Source: Nocardia vinacea (GTDB lineage Bacteria > Actinomycetota > Actinomycetes > Mycobacteriales > Mycobacteriaceae). Taken from it: a stretch of DNA of 64,000 nucleotides. Location: NCBI RefSeq assembly GCF_035920345.1, contig NZ_CP109149.1, positions 868,001 through 932,000 on the forward strand. The letters are read 5' to 3'. Shown one piece after another: positions 9,120-19,267 of this stretch (its first letter is position 1; each line of letters begins with the position of its first letter). The notes under the pieces were generated by a model. That model worked only from the letters and a program-made list of their open reading frames with translations. It did not search any database and was not told the DNA's origin. A program made the position numbers and the translations under genes.

Positions 9120-9605
9120 GGGTGTGCCGGCATGCGGGCCAACCCGCTGACCGCGGACTTCGGGATCGACCGCGACCGGCTGGGTCGACTACCCGTCGAC
9201 GATTATCTGCGGGTCCGCGGTGTGCCCGGGGTATTCGCCGCCGGCGACGTCGCCGCCGCGAAAATGGACGACGAGCATATGTCGGTGATGTCCTGCCAGC
9301 ACAGCCGCCCGATGGGTCGATGGGCGGGATACAACGTCATCGGCGATCTTCTGGGCAAGCCCATGAAGCCGTTGCGGATCCCTTGGTATGTAACGGTTCT
9401 CGATCTGGGACCGGCAGGCGCGGTATACACCGAGGGCCGGGAGCGCCACGTGGTCGCCTGCGGCGCGCAGGCCAAAGACACCAAGCGCGCCATCAACACC
9501 CGGCGTATCTATCCTCCATTGAGCCGCGACCGCGACGCATTGCTGGCCGCCGCCGCGCCCGAACTGCAGGCCGCGCCCGAGCACGGACCCGAGTCCACCC
9601 ATTGA
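9120..9605 (+). pseudogene. NDH-2-like FAD oxidoreductase, C-terminal fragment
   Basis: From CAGMRANPLTADFGIDRDRL to the stop, this matches the C-terminal part of FAD-dependent pyridine-nucleotide oxidoreductases of the type II NADH dehydrogenase kind. The diagnostic GVPGVFAAGDVAAA motif (second FAD-binding Asp) and a QHSRPMGRWAGYNV helix are present. The N-terminal FAD Rossmann motif and the NADH-binding domain are missing. It is joined to a cutinase fragment at about 9120, so this is a deletion or recombination scar. Confidence 0.65.
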
Positions 9606-9716
9606 CGATCGATCGCGCTGAAGGATAAAGAATCCGTGTGGGAGGCAGTGACGCAAACACCGCCGTGTCTTCCAGATCGCGGCACCGCTGGGATCGTGTC
9701 GGCCGGTCTGAGTGGT

Positions 9717-11522
9717 TCAGCCGATGGGGAGTTTCACCACCGGATTGGAGCCCAGATCGGTGACGTATACGTTGCCCGCCGTGTCGACCGCCACACCCTG
9801 GGGATTCTTCAGGCCGGTGAACGGCAGCGGGGTCGGCGTCGACGCGCCCGCCGCCATCATTACGACCCATTTGTTACCCCAGTCGACGACGTATACGTCT
9901 CCCGCCGCGTCGACCGCCACACCCTGGGGATCTTTGAGCCCGGTGAACGGGAAAATGGTCGGCGCCGACGCGCCCGCCGACAATCGCGTCACATGCTCGG
10001 TACCTAATTCGGTGACGTATACGTTGCCCGCAGTGTCGACCGCCACACTATCGGGACCTTGGAGGCCCATCAACGGCAGCGTCGTCGGCGCCGACGCGCC
10101 CGCCGTCAATTTCATCACCCGATCATTACCCCGGTCGGCGACGTATACGTCTCCCGCGCTGTCGACCGCCACACCATGGGGATCCTTCAGGCCGGGGAAC
10201 GGCAGGGGGGTCGGCGTCGACGCGCCCGCCGCTAATTTCATCACCCGATCGTTGCTCGTGTCGCTGACGTATACGTTGCCCGCCGTGTCGACCGTCACAT
10301 CCTGGGGATTCTTCAGGCCGGTGAACGGTAGCGGGGTCGGCGTCGACGCGCCCGCCGCTAATTTCATCACCCGATCGTTACCCATGTCGGTGACGTATAC
10401 GTTGCCCGCATCGTCGACCGCCACACCGGTGGGCAGGGTTACGTCGGTGAACGGCAGCGGAGTCTGCGACGAGTAGCCCGAGCCGATAATAGGTGTGGGC
10501 GAGTTGCCACTGCCGCCTGATTCTCGTTGGACACCGATGAAGACAGCTACGGCGGCCACCACCGTAACCGCGACCGCGGCGGCGAGCAGCCCGGCGGTCT
10601 TGGGCGACAATCTGATTCGCCGCGCATGGTGCGCAGCCACGCCCTCGGTGGTGTTGACCGCGGAATCGTCTACCACGGCGCAGGCCGCCGCGGCCAGCTC
10701 GTGCACGGTCTGGTAACGCTTGTCGGGGTTTTTGGCCATTCCCTTGGCGATGACCGCATCGAACTCAGGCGGTATATCGGGTGTAGTGGTGCTGGGACGC
10801 GGCGGAGGGGTGTGCAGGTGATGGGCGATCACACCCTGTACCCCCGCTGCGCTCGTAAACGGCGGCCGGCCGGTCAGGCACTCGTACAGCACGCACGTCA
10901 ACGCGTATACGTCCACTCGGGCATCGGCCTTGATCTCCGAGCCGATCTCCTCCGGCGCCATGTAGGCGATGGTGCCGATGGTCTCGCCGATCGTGGTCAG
11001 CGTACGGTCGTCGGCGGCGTGGGCGATCCCGAAGTCGATCAGGGAGGCGAACTCATCGGCACCTAGCAAGATGTTGGTGGGTTTGACATCGCGGTGGACC
11101 AGCCCGGCGTCGTGGGCCGCCTGCAGCGCGCCCGCCACCTGCGCGATGATCGCCACTGCCCTCTGCGGCGACAAAGCCCCTTCTTTCGTGATCACCTTGC
11201 GCAGGTCGGTGCCCTCGATCAAGCGCATATTCAGATAGAGCCGACCGTCGATGTCGCCGAAGTCGTGGATAGGGATCACATGCGGCTCGGTCAACTGCGC
11301 TACCGCCCGGCACTCCCGCCGGAACCGCTCGCGCAGTTGCTCGTCATCGGCGAAGCGCTCGGGCAACACCTTGAGCGCCACCACCCGGTTGGTCAGCGAA
11401 TCCTGCGCCCGCCACACCTGGCCCATGCCGCCCTGACCCAGCAGCGACAGAAGCCGATAGCGTCCGAACGTCTCCGCCGACCCCCGAGTGGCGTCCCCGC
11501 CACTCACTTCCGTCTCATCCAT
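9717..11522 (-). CDS. PknD-like Ser/Thr protein kinase with NHL propeller
   Basis: This 601-residue membrane kinase has a cytoplasmic kinase domain (about 20-285) with GQGGMGQV, the VALKVL lysine, HRDVKPTN, IDFGIAH and the MAPE segment. A disordered link, one transmembrane helix (about 310-332) and an extracellular sensor follow. The sensor is six NHL repeats of about 40 residues, typically GVAVDTAGNVYVTD with NDRVMKL, predicted to form a beta propeller as in M. tuberculosis PknD. The ATG at 11522 is chosen over the longer frame because conserved kinase sequence starts just after it. The repeats are very alike, suggesting recent amplification or gene conversion. Ligand unknown. Confidence 0.9.
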   Translation of the reverse strand: MDETEVSGGDATRGSAETFGRYRLLSLLGQGGMGQVWRAQDSLTNRVVALKVLPERFADDEQLRERFRRECRAVAQLTEPHVIPIHDFGDIDGRLYLNMRLIEGTDLRKVITKEGALSPQRAVAIIAQVAGALQAAHDAGLVHRDVKPTNILLGADEFASLIDFGIAHAADDRTLTTIGETIGTIAYMAPEEIGSEIKADARVDVYALTCVLYECLTGRPPFTSAAGVQGVIAHHLHTPPPRPSTTTPDIPPEFDAVIAKGMAKNPDKRYQTVHELAAAACAVVDDSAVNTTEGVAAHHARRIRLSPKTAGLLAAAVAVTVVAAVAVFIGVQRESGGSGNSPTPIIGSGYSSQTPLPFTDVTLPTGVAVDDAGNVYVTDMGNDRVMKLAAGASTPTPLPFTGLKNPQDVTVDTAGNVYVSDTSNDRVMKLAAGASTPTPLPFPGLKDPHGVAVDSAGDVYVADRGNDRVMKLTAGASAPTTLPLMGLQGPDSVAVDTAGNVYVTELGTEHVTRLSAGASAPTIFPFTGLKDPQGVAVDAAGDVYVVDWGNKWVVMMAAGASTPTPLPFTGLKNPQGVAVDTAGNVYVTDLGSNPVVKLPIG

Positions 11523-11941
11523 TGTGCCGTCCCATGACCACCCGACTGGCAAACGGTGTACTTGCTCGCATTCCCCCTGCCCGCGAGCGGGTGGCCCCAT
11601 TAGTTGATTTAGCCAGGCCGACAGTCGAGTCGGCGCTCGTATTTCCCAGCCATGCTCGAGGCGGCGCGTACGCGGCCCGGCACTGACCGGTGCGAGTGCG
11701 CGGATCGTGTCCGGAAATCCGCCAACAAACCTGTAGCAACTCCAGCGTACCTCTGAGCCATTCGACCAACTTCGTGAATGCGGCCGTCCAACACCACTCG
11801 GATGCCGAGCCATCTCGCATAAAACGCCGGTCCGACAGCGAACCGATCACGATGCCCAGTGCTCGAACCGCCGCACTCCTTGCCCACGCCGCGTTCTAGG
11901 GTCGCACCGAACCGCCCTACCCGGCCGCGCTACAGCAACGA
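11523..11941. other. No supported gene
   Basis: Upstream region of the kinase gene. No protein-like frame or RNA gene is visible in about 420 bases. Confidence 0.45.
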
Positions 11942-12289
11942 CTACTCCACGACGGGCTTACTGCGTAGGGGCCCCGGGTCGACGAACTCGGTGCCGGCAC
12001 CGGACTGGCAACGCAGTAACTGGCCGACGGTCTTGCCCTGCAGTGCCTCCGCGATCCGGTCGGCCACCGACTCCGACAACACCCCCGCCAACGACGGATC
12101 GTCCTGCACATATCCCGGAACCAGGAACCGCACCACCTGCGAGGCGGGCAGCACCGCGCGCGGCACCTGATCCGCATCCGTTACCACAATGCCCGGCAGC
12201 CGATGCTCGGCCAGCAGCCTCGCCGCGGCCAGCGCCTCGGAATCCATGCTCACCGACGGATAGTCCTCGGCAATCTGACTTGCGTGCAC
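11942..12289 (-). pseudogene. CBS-domain protein, C-terminally truncated
   Basis: The GTG-started frame gives 115 residues. They open with one CBS-type half (SQIAEDYPSVSMDSEALAAA, then LAEHRLPGIVVTDADQVPRA), which is expected to bind adenosyl ligands. The end, TEFVDPGPLRSKPVVE, no longer resembles the second CBS motif that complete members of about 140 residues carry. The gene probably lost its 3' part. CBS proteins of this kind accompany dormancy genes in relatives, but this copy lacks a clear partner. Confidence 0.5.
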
Positions 12290-12838
12290 ACCAGCACGAT
12301 ACGACCGCCGCGATACCTACCGCGGCACATCCGGGCTCGCCGACACCCACTAGCCGTATGGATACCGTCAAAGACAACACACGCGTGCGCACCATGCCAC
12401 TCCCCACGCCGGACGGCCCGCCCCGGAACCGGGGCGGGTTGCCGACCAGACTTCCCGGCGCACCTACCGTAAAGATGCCGTAAAGACGCAACCAAGGCAA
12501 ACTGCGAATAGGCCGTGAACCGGCGGTCAGAGCCCAGCGCTCCACGGTGAGGTGTGTCTGCCGCCGTCGGCTTACTCGGCGCTGCCAGCCCGGCCACCGC
12601 AAGCGGGTGGCGGGCCAAGACGTCGAGGGACTCCACCCACGGCCACGTCCCGATGGCACCCGGCGCCGGAGTACACAAGCACCGCTACGGGTACACCCCT
12701 CAATGGCTCCGCGGCGTGACTAGCAAAGGGCAACACCTGTAGTGCACGTTTGTGGTTTTCGCCTGTCCGTATCTCTCTTCGAGCCTATGGACCGAACATA
12801 TGGCGAGCCTCAAAGTGGATCATCTCCGAGTCCAGCAA
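12290..12838. other. No supported gene
   Basis: About 550 bases between the CBS remnant and the monooxygenase with no convincing coding frame, repeat or RNA. Confidence 0.45.
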
Positions 12839-13889
12839 TTATGAAGCGACGGTGAGGTTCTGAAGGTTTGCGGCGACGCGGCGGGCATCGCGACCGACAC
12901 CGCGTAGCGAGCCTGATGGCAAGCTGCGTTGCCATTCGAGACCGACGTAGCCCAAGCCGTGATGGGTGGTGGACAACCCCTTGTTGTGGAGTGGTTGCCC
13001 GGAGGTGGTCAGTGCCCCGATTCCGCTGAGGTAGTGGAGGTTTGGGGTATAGCCGGTGGCGAGGATGATGGTGTCGACTTCGATATTGTTGTCGTCGGGC
13101 CAGATCGCTGTGTCGGTGTCGAGAGTCGCGAACATTGGGCGTGGTTCGGGTTGGTGTGCTGTGAGCGCGGATTGGTATCGGCCGGTGTCGAGGACGGGTG
13201 CGGTGGGTGGGTGGCGCAGCAGATGGCCGACGGGCAGGGTGTCGATTCCGGTGATGGTGATGAACCAGAAGTGCATGTCGCGGCCGAGGGGTCGTTGGGG
13301 CACGAACTTCACCGGGGTTCGGCTGGCCAGGGTGACGGTGGCTTGCTCAGCGAGTTCGGCGGCGATCTGGACTGCGGAGTTTCCGGCGCCGACGACGATC
13401 ACTCGTTGTCCGGTGTATTCGGCTGGTGATCGATATTGACTGGCGTGCACGATCGTTCCGGTGAATGAGTCTTGTCCAGGGAGGGCGGGGATATTGGGTG
13501 AGCCGAATCCTCCGGTCGCGGCGACGAGCCTGGGTGCGGTGAAGGCGGTGCCGGTGTTGGTGTGCCCGGTGAAGAGCTGTCCGTCATGGGTGACGGTGTC
13601 GACGTGCTGGCCGGTTTGGAGGTCGGCGTCGAGTGTCTTCGCGTATTGGCGTAGGCAGTCGATGACGTCATCGCGGTCGGGGTCGCCCGGGAACGGAAGT
13701 CCGGGCAATGAGTTGTATTTGGCAGGTGCGAACAGGGTCAGGCTGTCGTAGTACTGAGGCCAGGACCCGATGGGTTCGCGCCCAGCTTCGAGGAGGGCGA
13801 CGGAGAGTCCGCGTTGGCGCAGGTGGTGGGTGGCGGCGAGGGCCTGATTGGCCGCCAGCGATGACGACTGCGTCGTAGTCGGTGGTCAC
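12839..13889 (-). pseudogene. Flavin-containing monooxygenase with one-base frameshift
   Basis: A GTG at 13889 starts TTDYDAVVIAGGQSG, the N-terminal FAD-binding motif. The continuation (LAATHHLRQRGLSVALLEAG, then LTLFAPAKYNSLPGLPFPGD) lies one frame away. The shift falls in a run of G near 13840-13843, where one extra base is present. Beyond it the frame is open to 12839 with the second nucleotide site VIVVGAGNSAVQIA and the ATGYTPN motif near the C-terminus. This is an FAD/NADPH-dependent monooxygenase or related reductase. A sequencing error could explain a single-base change. The large segment also has an internal ATG at 13708, but that would lack the FAD motif. Confidence 0.7.
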
Positions 13890-13906
13890 GATTATGTCCT
13901 TGTGAG

Positions 13907-14149
13907 TCAGGGGGTCTCGGATTGGCGAGGCGCGGAAGCGATCGCGACGATCGCGGCCAGGACCGCGATCTCGGCGAGGAGTAGGTAGGTGTGGGCGTAG
14001 CTGCCGGTCCACGACGACAGTGCGGTTCCGGCCCACGGCGCCAGGGCCATGACGATGACGATGACGACGGGTGCGGACATCAGCCCGCTGAGGCGGCCGT
14101 AATGAGTTGCGCCCCAACGTTCGGTGATCGCGGTGGCCTGGATGACACC
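13907..14149 (-). pseudogene. MFS transporter C-terminal remnant
   Basis: The last 80 codons (GVIQATAITERWGATHYGRL, then two hydrophobic helices, ending ASAPRQSETP) match the last transmembrane segments of a major-facilitator exporter. The preceding part of the same frame is not membrane-like, so about 80 percent of the gene is gone. It ends 18 bases before the start of the monooxygenase, so the two probably formed one operon. Confidence 0.55.
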
Positions 14150-14588
14150 GACCCCTCCCAACTGATGGACGCGACCGTGGCCGTCGAGACCACGCCGGGA
14201 CCGATCGGTTCCTGGGCTCCCCCGACACGGCAGGAACTGACCCAGGAAACAGCCACGGACACAACATCGTTCAGTGAATCGTCCAGCGTCGATGGCGGTG
14301 GACCGCCCTTCTGAGCCTCGCAACCACCGGTCGCGCTCACGGCGAATTATGACATCGCTATCTCGGTTGCGGTACAGGGCTTCCCGTGACAGTCGCGAGG
14401 TGGGAGGAGAGTCGCTGTCGCCGCGGGTGTAAGGCAAGTCCGTTGCGAAGCAGGCGACGTACACGAGCGTGTCGATGGGAGGCCCTGTCGTCCATCTACC
14501 CGCGCCTGCCCCCGCCGACCGGCCGATCTGCAACCACACCGCCCGCGCCGCGCCCGGCTACGGTAACCTCCTCCACGGAGACCCCCTG
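14150..14588. other. No supported gene
   Basis: No convincing frame. The sequence is probably a mixture of the lost 5' part of the MFS gene and the promoter of the gene starting at 14589. Confidence 0.4.
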
Positions 14589-15347
14589 ATGACACCGCCG
14601 AGCGAACCTGACCCCCGAGAGCGCGAACCCTCCGAAACCGAAGCAGCAGGGCCGGAGTACGCCGAATCTCAACCAGCCGATTCCAGGTTTACCGCGGGGG
14701 ATTGGATACTGGGGCTCTTTTTGCCGCTGGTCGCGCTGGCGACCGTATTCTGTGCCCTATGGTATGCCGCGTTTCTGGCCGATCCCGGGACAAACGATGA
14801 CGGCTTCGGCCTCGGCGCCGGCGCCATCGGGATCCTCTGGTACTGCGTCTTCGGGTTTAGCGACTGGGCCCGGTTCCGGAAACGCGCGGCGGCGTTGCTG
14901 ATTGTGCCGCTTGTCTTGTCCTGGGTCTGCCTCGGGTTCGGCATTCACCACATCGCCATGGAGTATCGCGGCGTGGTCGCCGACTGTGGGGTGCGTTCCA
15001 GCGAGACCTACAAGGTCAAATCCGAGTCTGGCGACAGCTGGGAGACCGCCTATTCCCTGGACTGCGGCGAGCGCGTGGTATCGCTGAAAGAGGAAGCCGA
15101 TTCGTACGCTCCGCAGTCCCCGCGAATTGAATACGGCCCCGGGGGCTTCCGACTCGAGCCCGAGCCGAAGGGGAGCGTCCATGTCGAGTACGACCCGCGG
15201 GGTCTGCTCGCAGCCCGGACGCAGAACATCGGCGCCGACCCGTGGCTGTGGTTGTTGGCAAGCTTGACGCTGGCGGTGATCGGTATCGGCATGAGGATAC
15301 TGATCCGCCCCACCCACAGGCGGCGCCTTCCTGACGCGAACCGGTAG
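14589..15347 (+). CDS. Membrane protein of unknown function
   Basis: This 252-residue protein has a charged N-terminus rich in Glu and Pro and three hydrophobic segments near residues 33-58, 68-80 and 95-115. A middle extracytoplasmic region of about 100 residues contains two Cys (VADCGVRS and SLDCGERV) that could form a disulfide. A final helix lies near 215-237. I chose ATG 14589, which follows ACGGAGACC, over the in-frame upstream start. No family is recognised, and no neighbour suggests a role. Confidence 0.6.
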   Translation: MTPPSEPDPREREPSETEAAGPEYAESQPADSRFTAGDWILGLFLPLVALATVFCALWYAAFLADPGTNDDGFGLGAGAIGILWYCVFGFSDWARFRKRAAALLIVPLVLSWVCLGFGIHHIAMEYRGVVADCGVRSSETYKVKSESGDSWETAYSLDCGERVVSLKEEADSYAPQSPRIEYGPGGFRLEPEPKGSVHVEYDPRGLLAARTQNIGADPWLWLLASLTLAVIGIGMRILIRPTHRRRLPDANR

Positions 15348-15555
15348 GGCCCAATCGAGTTCGTAGCGGTTCTCGAACCCCGTTCGACCCTGACACCACG
15401 CCTCCGCATGCGCTTTCCATCGCGCACCGGGTAGCGATCTGATGGACCCCAGACGGGCAGTGACGTCAAATTTCACCGATAGAGTCGCCCGAACCGGGCC
15501 CCACTGACGTCAGGATTCGCCGATAAGTGGTGTCAGATTTCACCCTTACAGCCAT

Positions 15556-18330
15556 CTACGGGAGTGTGGTGTCACTGCGCCGCAACAGCCAGCGCCGGAT
15601 TTCGTCGGCACCCCAGATGATCACCGGGAAGGGTGCGACGAAGGCGAGCATGTCTGGGGTGAGCGCTGCCGTGCTGAGTAGGTGTTGAACCGGCGGGAAA
15701 TAGATGATCACGGCCGCGAGCGCGAGTTCGAACGCGATGCCCCACAACAGGAGTGGGTTGGACAGCACTCCGATCGAGCGCAGGGAGGCCCGTTCGGTGC
15801 GGGCCGCGAATGCGGTGCCGATCTGACCGGCGACGATTCCGAAGAAGGTCATCGTGGTGGCTTGCAGGTAGGCGTGGTGCAGTGGCGTACCGGGGCCGGT
15901 GGGATCGCCCGGATGCCATCCTGCGCCCAGCAGCACATAGAAGAAGCCCGCCATGCCCAGCGCTGCCGCGATCGTGCCGAGAAACAGCCACGCGCGCAAC
16001 ACCATTGGAATCCGGATGATCGATTCGGTGCGTTGCCGAGGCGGTCGTCGCATGAGACCGGGCTCGGCCGGTTCGCGACCCAGTGCGAGCGCGGGCAGGG
16101 TTTCGGTGCCGATATCGATGGCCAGTAGCTGTAAGACGGTCAGTGGCAAGGGGATCGCACCACCTGAGAGCGCGAACACGATGAACGGGGTCACTTCGGG
16201 CGTCGCGTGGGCGAAGATGTAGAAGATGAACTTGCGAATGTTGTCGTAGACCCGCCGCCCGGCCTCGATCGCCGCGGCGATGGTGGCGAAGTTGTCGTCG
16301 GTGAGGACCATGGTGGAGGCCTCGCGGGCCACATCCGTGCCGGAGCGGCCCATCGCGATACCGATATCGGCGCGACGCAGGGCGGGCGCGTCGTTGACGC
16401 CGTCACCGGTCATCGCCACCACATGTCCGGTATCGCGAAGTGCGTCCGCGACACGGAGTTTCGCCTCGGGCGAGGATCGCGCGAAGATCAGCTCGGGCGT
16501 CGTGGAAAGGAGTGCGTCCAGATCGGCTTCGCTCATCCGGTCGAGCTGCTCGCCGGTTACCACGACCGGTTCGCCACGGATGATCCCTACCTGGGCGGCG
16601 ATGGTCGCTGCGGTCAAGCCGTGGTCGCCGGTGATGACGATGATGCGGATTCCTGCGCTGTGGCACGCTGTGACGGCATCGGCGACCTCGGCGCGGGGTG
16701 GGTCCGTCATAGCGACAAGTCCGAGCAACACCAGTTGCTGTTCGGCGTGTTCGCGCACCGTGGGCACGGTATCGGTCGGCAGTCTGCGTTCGGCGACCGC
16801 GAGCACCCGAAGTCCTTGCCGCGCTTGCGTATCCACCAGCTCAACCAGCGTTGCGCGCCGGGCGGGATGCATCGGTTGTGCGTGGCCGTCGCCATCGAGT
16901 TCGGCAGTGCACAGCGGCAGCACTGTTTCGGGTGCGCCCTTCGTGTGCACCCAGATGCCGTCACTCGAGCTGTCGATCGTCGACATGCGTTTCCACGCTG
17001 GCTCGAAGTGAAACTGCCTCTGCCGCAGGCGTTGCCGGTCGTCAGGGTCCGTATGCGCACCCAGCGCCGCACCGGCGACGAGGATGGCGGTTTCGGTCGG
17101 ATCACCCAGCGCCCGTCCGGTCTGATCGAAGCGGGCGTTGTTGCAGGCGACCATCGCGGCGGCCAGTCGAGCGAGCGTCGAGTCGGCCGGGGGCGGTGCG
17201 TGCGGTAGGAGCTCGTGCGCCCCGGTCGACGTATGGATAACGGTGACCTGCATCCGGTTCTCGGTGAGCGTGCCGGTCTTGTCGGTGCAGATCACATCGG
17301 TCGACCCGAGTGTCTCAACTGCGCTGAGCCGTTTCACGACCGCACCGCGTCGTGCCAAGTCGCGGACGCCGATCGCCAACGCCAAGGTGATCGTCGGCAG
17401 CAGGCCCTCCGGGACATTGCCCACCAGGAGTCCGACCGCGAAGACCACCGCGTTGAGCAGCGACAGCCCGGCGCCGATGGTGGCGAGCGGTACGAATGCC
17501 GCTCCGAGCAGCAGCGAAACCAAGGCGATCAGCCAGGCGACGCGGCGCACTTGATGTTCGAGCGGGCTCTCCTCACGGCCGACCCGTTCCGACAGTGCCG
17601 CGATGCGGCCGAGCTCGGTATGCATGCCGGTGGCGAAGACGACGGCGTGTGCGTCGCCGGCGGTGCATGCCGTCCCGCTGAAGACGATGTCCTGTGCCTG
17701 GGCGAGCGGCACACCGGTGTCCGGGGCTTCGGCCGAACGGAACACCGGCAGCGATTCCCCCGTCAGCTCGGACAGATCGACCTCGACTCCGCCCTCGAGC
17801 AGGCGGGCGTCGGCCGAGATCCGGTCGCCTTCCTGGATCACCAGCACATCGCCGGGCACCACATCGACGGCATCGATCTGGGTGATCTCCCCGTCCCGCA
17901 CCAGCGTCGCTCGCGCTGGTAGGTACGCCGCGAGTAACTCCACTGCTCGCTCGGCATGCCGCTCTTGGACAAATGCGAATCCCGCGTTGATCACGATGAC
18001 GACGACCACGGCGATGGCCACTGGTTCGATGCCGACCAGCCAGGCCAGGCCCGCGGCTGCCCAGAGCAGCAGTGCCAGCGGATGGGTGAACTGCGCCAGT
18101 AGCTCACGCGGCCAGGTCCGTGCGCCCCGTCGACGCAGTTCGTTGGGGCCGACGTGGATCAGCCGCCGCTGCGCCTCACGGCCGGTCAGCCCGGATCGAG
18201 AACTGTGCAGATCGCGAAGTAGCAGCTCTATCCGCTCCATCGGATCGAGCTGCAGTCCGGATGCTACCTCGGCCTGTTCGGCGCCGATCGCAGTGGCACT
18301 GTCCACTGATGGCGAAACTGGCGTGTTCAT
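15556..18330 (-). CDS. Cation-transporting P-type ATPase, CtpF-like
   Basis: This 924-residue P2-type ATPase couples ATP hydrolysis to cation movement across the membrane. The N-terminal cation-ATPase domain (about 30-100) is followed by TGES in the actuator, helix M4 with [14 protein letters not shown], the phosphorylated Asp in [16 protein letters not shown] in the nucleotide domain, [10 protein letters not shown] in the hinge and the C-terminal M5-M10 region ([16 protein letters not shown]). The M4 PEGL pattern fits calcium or monovalent-cation pumps rather than copper or zinc pumps. It resembles the DosR-controlled M. tuberculosis CtpF. ATG 18330 is preferred over the upstream extension, which lacks family similarity. 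A USP remnant lies just upstream. No DosR-like box was seen here. Confidence 0.88.
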   Translation of the reverse strand: MNTPVSPSVDSATAIGAEQAEVASGLQLDPMERIELLLRDLHSSRSGLTGREAQRRLIHVGPNELRRRGARTWPRELLAQFTHPLALLLWAAAGLAWLVGIEPVAIAVVVVIVINAGFAFVQERHAERAVELLAAYLPARATLVRDGEITQIDAVDVVPGDVLVIQEGDRISADARLLEGGVEVDLSELTGESLPVFRSAEAPDTGVPLAQAQDIVFSGTACTAGDAHAVVFATGMHTELGRIAALSERVGREESPLEHQVRRVAWLIALVSLLLGAAFVPLATIGAGLSLLNAVVFAVGLLVGNVPEGLLPTITLALAIGVRDLARRGAVVKRLSAVETLGSTDVICTDKTGTLTENRMQVTVIHTSTGAHELLPHAPPPADSTLARLAAAMVACNNARFDQTGRALGDPTETAILVAGAALGAHTDPDDRQRLRQRQFHFEPAWKRMSTIDSSSDGIWVHTKGAPETVLPLCTAELDGDGHAQPMHPARRATLVELVDTQARQGLRVLAVAERRLPTDTVPTVREHAEQQLVLLGLVAMTDPPRAEVADAVTACHSAGIRIIVITGDHGLTAATIAAQVGIIRGEPVVVTGEQLDRMSEADLDALLSTTPELIFARSSPEAKLRVADALRDTGHVVAMTGDGVNDAPALRRADIGIAMGRSGTDVAREASTMVLTDDNFATIAAAIEAGRRVYDNIRKFIFYIFAHATPEVTPFIVFALSGGAIPLPLTVLQLLAIDIGTETLPALALGREPAEPGLMRRPPRQRTESIIRIPMVLRAWLFLGTIAAALGMAGFFYVLLGAGWHPGDPTGPGTPLHHAYLQATTMTFFGIVAGQIGTAFAARTERASLRSIGVLSNPLLLWGIAFELALAAVIIYFPPVQHLLSTAALTPDMLAFVAPFPVIIWGADEIRRWLLRRSDTTLP

Positions 18331-18335
18331 AGGAA

Positions 18336-18470
18336 TCAGCGCGGTCGGGCGATGATGACCGGGATGTCGGCGGCGGGCAGGACCGCTTGGCCGACCGAGC
18401 CGAGCGTCATTGCTGCGAAACCACCGGGTCCGTGGCTGCCGACACAATCAGCTGCCATCGTCCTTCGGCA
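18336..18470 (-). pseudogene. Universal stress protein, C-terminal remnant
   Basis: The tail [20 protein letters not shown], followed by IPVIIARPR, is the end of the second USP domain, including the ATP-binding G-x2-G-x9-GS pattern. QLIV immediately before it is one frame out, so a base was lost. Nothing of the first domain remains. The fragment abuts the start of an alcohol dehydrogenase gene. Confidence 0.6.
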
Positions 18471-18499
18471 CGACGATTGGGTCGACGAGGTGCAATCGG

Positions 18500-18610
18500 G
18501 CGCGCACCGGCATCGACGCGGACGATGGCATCGGTTCCCTGCAGAATCGCCGGGTCGGGTATGCGCTCCCATGAGGTGTTTCCTGGGCCGTGAAAGACCA
18601 TTGCGTGCAT
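18500..18610 (-). pseudogene. Zinc alcohol dehydrogenase, N-terminal remnant
   Basis: An AAAGGAGAAG ribosome-binding site precedes ATG 18610 and the sequence MHAMVFHGPGNTSWERIPDP, then TDAIVRVDA. This is the usual opening of medium-chain zinc-dependent alcohol dehydrogenases. The next expected motif (TTICGTDLH, zinc ligand) is absent, because the frame runs into sequence belonging to the adjacent USP remnant. About 37 of some 350 residues remain. Confidence 0.6.
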
Positions 18611-18862
18611 GACTTCTCCTTTGTCGGACTGACGGGAAGCATCACTGTGGCCGCCGCCGCGACGCCGGACGCCCACGTCTGCGGGCAACTATTGCTCTCG
18701 GTCAACTGATAGATCATCGCGGCGACCATGCTGCTGGCAAATGCATCGCAGCCAGGCGGCGTATGCAGTGGTGGAGCAGAGATCTCGTAGTGCACGTCGG
18801 GAGGGTGAGCACACCGCTCCGAGTGGGCCGACGGTTGTGACGACGTTGTCGGATGCTCCGAG

Positions 18863-19075
18863 TTAGTTGGCCCTGCGCGGTATCTCGGGCAGTCGGGCGG
18901 CCGGGTGCGCTGGGCCAGTGACGCTGGTGCGATCGCGCATGGGATGCATCCAGGTGGGCAGCGCGCGGTAGGCGAAGGCGCGGTCGTCGGTGTCGAGACT
19001 GTCGGCGATGACGCGCAACCACCCCTGGGCTTTATATACAGCGAGTGTGAAGGGATCGTCGAGGTTGTGGGACAT
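18863..19075 (-). pseudogene. Truncated DUF2267 paralogue
   Basis: The 70 residues (WLRVIADSLDTDDRAFAYRA, then LPEIPRRAN) are a close copy of the first third of the 221-residue DUF2267 protein at 40164-40829. At the point where the full protein continues GAYYEGW, this copy has changed to a stop. The start region, including MSHNLDDPF, is intact. A weak DosR-like box lies about 80 bases upstream, as in the full-length copy. Confidence 0.6.
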
Positions 19076-19153
19076 GATGTCCTCATCAGGGCTGGCACCG
19101 GGTGAATCGGGGGCGGCATACTGCTCAGCCTGAGGTGTGCGCGGCGAGAGCCC

Positions 19154-19170
19154 AAGGGTCCAAAGGTGGT
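19154..19170 (-). promoter_or_regulatory. Weak DosR-like box
   Basis: AAGGGTCCAAAGGTGGT matches the GGGCCGAAGGTCACC core in about 9 of 15 positions and lies about 80 bases before the truncated DUF2267 gene. Confidence 0.25.
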
Positions 19171-19267
19171 GTCCAGCGGGGCGATGGTCCTCGCACAGAG
19201 TTCTTGCACGGCTATGCTCGATTCCGGGTGTCGAGATGCTGCGCGGGACCGGTGCGGGTGCGCCTGT

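Noticed and set aside
9717..10490. Regularly spaced DNA repeats suggestive of a CRISPR array
   Set aside because: The period is about 120 bases, in phase with codons, and the repeats encode NHL blades of the kinase.
14080..14340. 86-codon minus-strand frame
   Set aside because: It overlaps the MFS remnant in another frame and shows no protein pattern.
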